Positions 29,413-33,870 of a stretch of DNA of 33,870 nucleotides are shown here, one piece after another. Source of the DNA: a virus. The stretch is taken from positions 1 through 33,870 of the IMG/VR virus record IMGVR_UViG_3300022833_000029; one strand, given 5' to 3'. Numbering within the stretch: position 1 is the first letter of the stretch; the number at the start of each line of letters is the position of its first letter. The position numbers and the translations under genes are program-made. The notes under the pieces are model-generated. The model was not told the DNA's origin, searched no databases, and saw only the letters and a list, made by a program, of their open reading frames with translations.

Positions 29413-29904
29413 TTAGGAAGGTTCAACGTCGTCCACTGTGGCCGCGTTTTGCTTAAAGTTGATGGAAGCACCTTCAAAAGAGCTGTCGTCCTTTGGGTTT
29501 TCTTCATATGTGTGCAAGTATCCATGCGCGTATTGCACAACGTCACCCGCAACAGGTGCAGGACCGTCGCCGCCGTCCGTGCCAGAACCGCGAACAATCT
29601 TGAGCGAATAAACACCAGACTGCGCATTGGCCGCAAGGATAGCAGTAGCAATGCCTGTGTCAGTGCCGTCGCCATGAAAGGTCAGGGTGGTATCTTTGCC
29701 AGTCGCCGCGCCTTTAACGCCAGACGTAAAGCCTGTGCCGAGGTCTGACACATCAATGTTGTTGTGCGTCACGCCAAAGACGGGCAGGGATTGCGTGCCT
29801 TTAAGCTGCACAAAGGTCAGGGCTTCAAAGCCTGCCTTGTTGTTGGTGGCCGGTGAACCTGCTACGCCGTATAGCGTCAGGCCAATGTTGTTGTTGGTAG
29901 TCAT
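29413..29904 (-). CDS. Major tail tube protein
   Basis: 163 residues, rich in Thr, Gly, Val and Asn. The order VSDLGTGFTSGVKGAATGKD, then TLTFHGDGTDTGIATAILAA and QYAHGYLHTYEENPK is the pattern of lambda gpV-like tail tube proteins with alternating strands. It precedes the G/GT chaperone pair and follows the tail-terminator region, the standard siphovirus order. A strong AAGGATACCAAGCAC site and tandem 3' hairpins suggest high expression. Confidence 0.8.
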   Translation of the reverse strand: MTTNNNIGLTLYGVAGSPATNNKAGFEALTFVQLKGTQSLPVFGVTHNNIDVSDLGTGFTSGVKGAATGKDTTLTFHGDGTDTGIATAILAANAQSGVYSLKIVRGSGTDGGDGPAPVAGDVVQYAHGYLHTYEENPKDDSSFEGASINFKQNAATVDDVEPS

Positions 29905-29946
29905 GTGCTTGGTATCCTTTCAAGCGATTAAGCCCAACGCGGGCAT

Positions 29947-30120
29947 TTATTTATTGACGCGAAACCAGCCGATTTTCAGCCATGCGCCAATATCTTTTTC
30001 AAGGGGTGTAGCAAAGCCGCCCGCCTTGTTTGTGAGGTTTGCTTTGATCGGCTTTGCGGCAACGCTTGTGGGGCTTGCCAGTGGCGCATCAATGCGGGTC
30101 GCGGTGTTTTTCTTTTTCAT
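29947..30120 (-). CDS. Hypothetical small basic protein before the tail tube
   Basis: 57 residues from ATG 30120, coupled by ATGA to the tail-terminator stop. Very basic start (MKKKNTATRIDAPLASPTSV), then a short helical end with LEKDIGAWLKIGWFRVNK. No own ribosome site. It may be a minor tail or assembly factor; function unknown. Confidence 0.55.
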   Translation of the reverse strand: MKKKNTATRIDAPLASPTSVAAKPIKANLTNKAGGFATPLEKDIGAWLKIGWFRVNK

Positions 30121-30524
30121 GTCATACTTTCGTAGCTGATATAAATCGGGGTTTCCCACCGCACGCCTTCTTCGCGGCCTTGTCGCACGCTGTGGCCTGT
30201 TATCGTGACCCGCGTGTCGTTTGCAGTGACGCGCAGCCCGCGCTTGAAATAGGCGACGATCTCGCCCGCCTTGCGCTTCGTGACGACTTCGTAAACGTCA
30301 AGAGGCGAAACCAGCGTGATGACCAGAAACCCTTGGCGCATGTAAACTTGATCCGACAGGCCGGCTGCGACGTTATCGTTAGGCAGCAAAAACATGGTGA
30401 CGTGTTCGTCAGCCGGTTGATCGCCACCTTTTTGTGACCACAACGCAGGGTAGCCCAGCGCGGTTGCCATAACGTCCGCTTGCGCGTTCAAGGCTTGCAG
30501 GATGTCGCTTTCCACATTGCTCAT
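30117..30524 (-). CDS. Tail terminator-like protein (DUF4128 type)
   Basis: 135 residues. The helical N-terminus (VESDILQALNAQADVMATAL), the strand FLVITLVSPLDVYEV, the helix KAGEIVAYFKRGL and the final strand WETPIYISYE match DUF4128-like tail terminators, which close the tail tube and contact the neck. Placed between the HK97 gp10-like gene and the small basic gene. Overlaps both neighbours by four bases. Confidence 0.68.
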   Translation of the reverse strand: MSNVESDILQALNAQADVMATALGYPALWSQKGGDQPADEHVTMFLLPNDNVAAGLSDQVYMRQGFLVITLVSPLDVYEVVTKRKAGEIVAYFKRGLRVTANDTRVTITGHSVRQGREEGVRWETPIYISYESMT

Positions 30525-30958
30525 TGTCTGCCAATCTCTATGTTAAGCTGCCGGACAATGCTTTGGAATTTCTGCACAGTCAGCGCGACCATCCCTGCCG
30601 GTGCTTTGCGTGAAAAGCCGCCGATTGTCTTTGGCCCGTCAGGATAACCGCCCTCTTCCAACTTCAAGATATAGGGCAGGTTGTTTGTCAGATAAATAAT
30701 GTCGCCCGCGTCCATCGTCGCAATCTTTGCTTGCACTTTTGCCATAGTTGCCGCGCCGCTAGGGTCTGTTGCGTTCACGGTTCCGACTGCTGGCGATCCG
30801 ATGGACGGTTGCCAGTTTGCCCGCGCACCGCCCTTATCAACGGGGGTTTCGAATATCACATTGCGAAAAACGTCCTTTGCAACGCGCCGGGCTAAGGTGT
30901 CCATCTTGCGTTCAGTCTTTGTTTGCGCGGCTCGCAATTGATCCGCGAAACTACCCAC
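30521..30958 (-). CDS. HK97 gp10-like head-tail joining protein
   Basis: 145 residues from GTG 30958. Although an ATG at 30973 exists, VGSFADQLRAA matches the usual N-terminus of this family (MGSFADQ...). Motifs: RKMDTLARRVAKDVFRNVIF, then TPVDKGGARANWQPSIG, the HK97 gp10 signature (TPVDTGxARxNW), then IIYLTNNLPYILKLEEG. It overlaps the connector upstream by 8 bp. Confidence 0.85.
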   Translation of the reverse strand: MGSFADQLRAAQTKTERKMDTLARRVAKDVFRNVIFETPVDKGGARANWQPSIGSPAVGTVNATDPSGAATMAKVQAKIATMDAGDIIYLTNNLPYILKLEEGGYPDGPKTIGGFSRKAPAGMVALTVQKFQSIVRQLNIEIGRQ

Positions 30959-31343
30959 GGCACACCATGTCATAAAGCGCCGTCTGCCCACCCGATGCCA
31001 CGCGGCCCGTGTCCATAATTGTGCGAGCCTTTGTGATGCCAGCAAAAGAAAATGTGACAAGATCAGAAGACGTAATCTCAATCCCGATAGGCTCAATGAT
31101 TACTTGGAAGTCGCCTGCTTTGATGGCAGTCCCGTCGATCCTGCTGCCGTCAATCAAAAATATCGCCATGCGGGCTGTGACCGCCGTTGGCGTTGTGCCA
31201 GCCGTGCCGCCCGTTGGGTCGCTTGGTCCGCCGCCTGTGGCCTGTGGTGTCGGCTGTTGAATTGTGCCTGTCTGTATCGCGTCCGGTTGCTTTGCGGCAA
31301 TCTTGTTGAAAGCCGCTGTGACCTGTGCTGCAATAGTAGCCAT
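30951..31343 (-). CDS. Head completion / neck protein candidate
   Basis: 130 residues. A helical N-terminus, a Pro/Gly/Thr-rich linker (PTPQATGGGPSDPTGGTAGT) and a beta domain (FQVIIEPIGIEITSSDLVTF). The last segment resembles head-completion or stopper proteins. Position, between the DnaT-like connector and gp10-like gene, supports a neck role. One-base overlap with the upstream gene. Confidence 0.62.
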   Translation of the reverse strand: MATIAAQVTAAFNKIAAKQPDAIQTGTIQQPTPQATGGGPSDPTGGTAGTTPTAVTARMAIFLIDGSRIDGTAIKAGDFQVIIEPIGIEITSSDLVTFSFAGITKARTIMDTGRVASGGQTALYDMVCRG

Positions 31344-31834
31344 TAGCCACGCACCATGTTAGCCATGCCCACGCCGCCACGAATGTAACCGCGCAACAGC
31401 CCTTCAACCGCAACAATGCGGGGCGTTGATGTTGGCAGGTTGTTGCCCGCAATTGTGATCGGCCCGACTTTGATGCTTTCGCTTGTCGTGCTAGTTTCAA
31501 TCGTGGCAAACGGGTCAAGGCCGCCTTGCAGAATAAACGCCATTTCAAATTGCGCGTGTTTGATGTCGAGCGGGATTGTGTCAGGATCGACCGGCCAGCT
31601 ATCCACAAGGTCGTTGACCAAGCGCGGCCAAGACAGGGCTTGAAATTGAAATTGCTTCATTCCGATAAAAGAATACTTGCGGTCAAGATAGTTTGCAGCT
31701 TTGCGCATGTTGATTTCGTTTGCCGCATCGGTAGCAGCAAGCGTGTATCCCATGCCTAGCGCGTAGCCCTCGTAATCCGCAAGCGTGCCGTAGCTGTCAG
31801 CGTTTACGCCGCCAATTGTGGTATCAAGTGCCAT
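31343..31834 (-). CDS. Head-tail adaptor, annotated elsewhere as DnaT-like
   Basis: 163 residues. ADSYGTLADYEGYALGMG, then AANYLDRKYSFIGMK and LSWPRLVNDLVDSWP are the motifs of the adaptor family often labelled 'DnaT-like ssDNA-binding protein' in phage annotation; genome position argues for a head-tail adaptor. First gene after the coat gene. Confidence 0.78.
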   Translation of the reverse strand: MALDTTIGGVNADSYGTLADYEGYALGMGYTLAATDAANEINMRKAANYLDRKYSFIGMKQFQFQALSWPRLVNDLVDSWPVDPDTIPLDIKHAQFEMAFILQGGLDPFATIETSTTSESIKVGPITIAGNNLPTSTPRIVAVEGLLRGYIRGGVGMANMVRG

Positions 31835-31859
31835 GTGCGGTCCCTTCTAAACTTAGTGA

Positions 31860-31883
31860 GGCGGCAAGCCTAAACCTGCCGCC
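31860..31883 (-). other. Hairpin after the coat gene
   Basis: GGCGGCA, 10-nt loop, TGCCGCC on the minus strand: a perfect 7-bp stem 10 bp past the coat stop codon. It is not followed by a T-run, so partial termination or 3'-end stabilisation is more likely than full termination. Confidence 0.55.
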
Positions 31884-31892
31884 CTGCTAAAT

Positions 31893-33059
31893 TTAGCCCA
31901 ACAGTGTTGCGACGAAATTCGGCTTCCAAACCTTCGCGGCGTAGAAAGTCGTAATGTCAAACATCGACTTGCCATAGCCCTTATAGACGCCGATGTCGTA
32001 AACAAGACCGGAGAACGGATCTTGCACGGTCAGGCGGTCAACAGCCGCATCGCCGCCGAGTGGCTGCGCAGGTGGACGCACAACCAACTCACAAGCCGCG
32101 CGGTGAAACGCCACGTTGGCTGTGTGGTTGTTGAGGATTGTGATGTTGTCGTTGTCAGGCAACGCAACCCGCAAGCCCGGTGCGGCGATAGTGATGTTGC
32201 CAGTCGCGCCAGACGCAAGGCCAACTTCAACAACATACTTGTTTGCGGTGTCGGATGCGAAGGTCACAACGTCACCGGCCTTGTAACCTGTGCCGCCTGC
32301 GGTGATGTTTTCCAACGGGATAACAGTTGCGCCAACAGCCACGCCGGATGCGTCGTTTGTGCGTCCGCCTGTTGCAGTGCCTTTGACGTGCGATGCGATG
32401 CCGTTGCTTTCCTTCAACATCAAGCCTTGCAAGTTCAACAATTCGCCGCGACGCAACAGTTCCTCGCCGCCAGCCTCGTTGACACGCTGCAATTGTGCAA
32501 GGTTGCGCAGCTTTGTACCGGCTGCGGTGTTCATCGCAATGGTGGCTTGGCCGTCAAGTGGCATCCCGTTGTCAACCAAGATTTGACGAATTTCAGCGAC
32601 TTCATCAAAGTTGGAACCGAATGGGGTTGTGCCAGCCGTACCGATTGCGCGTGACGCACCAAGAGCAAGCGTAGAAGCCGTGTGGCTTTCGATTGCGTTG
32701 GTAATTTTGCGCATGGCTTGTGCGATTTGGTCGCCATAAACGGTTTCATATCCAGCGCCGTTGTTGAGGTGCTTGATGTCCTCGCCGGTGTATGGGATTT
32801 GAATGTTGGCAACCTTGTCGATGGTCATGGTCTTGTTGTCAACGGTCTGGTCATCGCCTTCGGGGATGGTCATCGCAGGCGCATAGCTGTCGTTCAGCGT
32901 TGGCGTGCGGGTGTAGGCAGCGCGAACCGTGTCACCAAACGCAGCACCTTCGGAACCGGCGTTGATTGTAACGGATGGAATGACGCCAACCAATTCACGG
33001 CCAACAATGTCGGCTGCGCGGTAGATGTCTGCTGCGAGGTCTGTGAGTACGTTTGCCAT
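31893..33059 (-). CDS. Major capsid protein, P22 coat-like
   Basis: 388 residues. The N-terminus (MANVLTDLAADIYRAADIVG, then RELVGVIPSVTINAG) and the core pattern fit P22 gp5-like coat proteins. An inserted beta-rich region near residues 245-300 (ITAGGTGYKAGDVVTFASDT) resembles an extra surface domain and contains a loop not expected in a minimal HK97 fold. It has a good AAAGGAGCCTAACAA site and a 3' hairpin, in line with high expression. It directly follows the scaffold gene. Confidence 0.85.
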   Translation of the reverse strand: MANVLTDLAADIYRAADIVGRELVGVIPSVTINAGSEGAAFGDTVRAAYTRTPTLNDSYAPAMTIPEGDDQTVDNKTMTIDKVANIQIPYTGEDIKHLNNGAGYETVYGDQIAQAMRKITNAIESHTASTLALGASRAIGTAGTTPFGSNFDEVAEIRQILVDNGMPLDGQATIAMNTAAGTKLRNLAQLQRVNEAGGEELLRRGELLNLQGLMLKESNGIASHVKGTATGGRTNDASGVAVGATVIPLENITAGGTGYKAGDVVTFASDTANKYVVEVGLASGATGNITIAAPGLRVALPDNDNITILNNHTANVAFHRAACELVVRPPAQPLGGDAAVDRLTVQDPFSGLVYDIGVYKGYGKSMFDITTFYAAKVWKPNFVATLLG

Positions 33060-33082
33060 TTGTTAGGCTCCTTTTGCGGGGG

Positions 33083-33790
33083 CTAGTCTTTGACTGTGCC
33101 GCCTGATTTTGCATGTGTTGCACGCTCGTATTGTGACATTGCGTCAAAAGCCGCGCGCGTGACTGTCGGTTTGTCAGGCGTCCCGCCCTGTGATCCGGCT
33201 GGCTTCCCGCCGCCGCCCTTGCCTGCATCCCGAACCGCGTATGATTTGGATGTCGCAAGTTCCTTCGCCAGATCGGCTAGGGTCGCATCTTGGTTGGGTC
33301 GTCCTGACTCAACCCAGATAGAGCCATCAGGCTTTACAACCTTTGATGTCCCATCCTCTGAAAACTGCAAGCGAGCCATAGCCGTGCTTGCGATGTCGTC
33401 AATTGCTTCTGCTATGAAGCCCGCCTTGGCCAGCTCCGCCTTCAACTCGGACGATGCGTTACGGCGCATCATCTTTGTGAGGCGTTCATCTTTGGCCTTG
33501 TCGCGAGTGTCATATTCGTTTTTCATCGCGTCCAGCTTGGCCTGCGCATCGTCTGCGCCCTTGCCGTTGCCCTTGGCCTTTTCGGTCAGGTCTGCGAACT
33601 TGGCGTCGATTTCATCCGGGCTGCCATATTTGGAATACGCCGCTGCATTACCGCGCTCTTTCGACAGCGCCGTTTTAAGCCCCGCCACGTCCTCTGGTGC
33701 AGCAAGCGCGCCTAGATCAAGGTGGCCGTCTGCCACGTGTGTCTGCAGCCATGTTGGCAGTGTTGTTGCGTCTGATACTTCGATTTTCAT
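33083..33790 (-). CDS. Scaffolding protein
   Basis: 235 residues, highly charged and mainly helical, with a central coiled-coil region (DAQAKLDAMKNEYDTRDKAK) and a flexible Gly/Pro/Lys-rich segment (GKGGGGKPAGSQGGTPDKP) before a helical, coat-binding-type C-terminus (YERATHAKSGGTVKD). No protease motif. Immediately upstream of the coat gene. Its translation start (ATG 33790) sits 10 bases after the GGGAA loop of a hairpin. The name rests on composition and position. Confidence 0.78.
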   Translation of the reverse strand: MKIEVSDATTLPTWLQTHVADGHLDLGALAAPEDVAGLKTALSKERGNAAAYSKYGSPDEIDAKFADLTEKAKGNGKGADDAQAKLDAMKNEYDTRDKAKDERLTKMMRRNASSELKAELAKAGFIAEAIDDIASTAMARLQFSEDGTSKVVKPDGSIWVESGRPNQDATLADLAKELATSKSYAVRDAGKGGGGKPAGSQGGTPDKPTVTRAAFDAMSQYERATHAKSGGTVKD

Positions 33791-33795
33791 TGGTT

Positions 33796-33830
33796 CAGCT
33801 TCCCGCTGTTAAACGCGCAGGCATCCCGCC
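33796..33830 (-). promoter_or_regulatory. Tandem GGGAU/GGGAA hairpin element, copy B, upstream of the scaffold gene
   Basis: First hairpin GGC-GGGAT-GCC (33830-33820), then a short linker with GTTTAAC, then CAGC-GGGAA-GCTG (33808-33796). Relative to copy A the loops are identical, while two stem pairs of the second hairpin have changed on both strands. Its second loop is in place to act as the scaffold gene's Shine-Dalgarno sequence. A protein or 16S rRNA could compete for that loop. Confidence 0.6.
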
Positions 33831-33835
33831 AACGC

Positions 33836-33857
33836 AAAAAGCCCCGCCGAGGCAGGG
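33836..33857 (-). terminator. Rho-independent terminator ahead of the scaffold operon
   Basis: The minus strand reads CCCTGC, loop CTCG, GCGGGG (6-bp stem with one G-U pair) and then CTTTTTG. It ends a transcript arriving from outside the window and insulates the scaffold operon from it. The same terminator-then-hairpins order is found before terS. Confidence 0.65.
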
Positions 33858-33870
33858 TTGTTTGGTTCGT

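Noticed and set aside
32022-32654. 210-codon plus-strand frame opposite the coat gene
   Set aside because: Cys- and Val-rich antisense shadow with no ribosome site, whereas the opposite strand is a clear P22-like coat protein.
33090-33812. 240-codon plus-strand frame opposite the scaffold gene
   Set aside because: Serine/alanine-rich mirror of the scaffold codons. The scaffold frame has the right context and composition, and the antisense frame would also cross the leader hairpins.
1-33870. Temperate lifestyle or integrated prophage
   Set aside because: A Cro/CI-like gene is present, but no integrase, excisionase with integrase partner or attachment-site repeat was found in the window. The question stays open because flanking sequence is missing.

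Overview
The window is a stretch of a tailed double-stranded DNA phage genome with siphovirus-type morphogenesis genes. These include a tape measure protein of about 1,100 residues, a lambda-style G/GT tail-chaperone frameshift, a tail tube, a P22-like coat protein and a DUF4055-type portal. Small genes joined by ATGA or TAATG overlaps and a Gram-negative lysis set (lysozyme, probable holin, nested spanins) point to a proteobacterial host. Protein style suggests marine Alphaproteobacteria of the Rhodobacterales type, but that is inference. I see no integrase, tRNA, CRISPR array or insertion sequence. The left-edge gene is cut, so the map is not complete at its ends.

Layout. 1-6829 (minus): packaging and portal block read leftward as terS, terL, a small gene, portal, a 17-residue basic peptide, a collagen-like repeat protein, a beta-rich virion protein, an SPP1 gp7-like minor head protein and small genes including a MerR-like one. 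6974-9293 (minus): small accessory genes. 9294-9711: a gene-free stretch of about 420 bp with a terminator, a 66-bp inverted repeat and a GA/G tract, a candidate replication origin. 9712-11773 (minus): DUF3987-like helicase/primase-type ATPase, a small gene and a 58-residue Cro/CI-like regulator. 11774-11905: divergent control region with a long palindrome. 11906-16832 (plus): recombination and replication operon with a Sak4-like ATPase, ssDNA-binding protein, YqaJ exonuclease, SF2 helicase and VRR-NUC nuclease. 16829-17351 (minus): three tiny genes including a ribbon-helix-helix regulator, divergent from a TTGACA promoter. 17470-19497 (plus): early accessory genes ending in a dNMP-kinase-like protein and a DUF7768-like protein. 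19481-33790 (minus): scaffold, coat, connectors, tail genes, propeller-repeat fibre, lysis cassette and finally a metallophosphoesterase.

How it fits together. The late genes run leftward in two blocks, scaffold-to-lysis and terS-to-minor-head, which probably join outside the window on a circular or permuted map. Each late block is preceded by a Rho-independent terminator and then by a two-hairpin element with GGGAU and GGGAA loops. The second hairpin differs between the two copies by compensatory base changes, so a shared RNA control element is the most interesting regulatory signal here. Strong hairpins also follow the coat, tail-tube and chaperone genes, where expression levels must change.

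Limits: family calls come from reading motifs by eye, with no database search. Start codons were chosen from visible ribosome binding sites and overlaps with neighbours.
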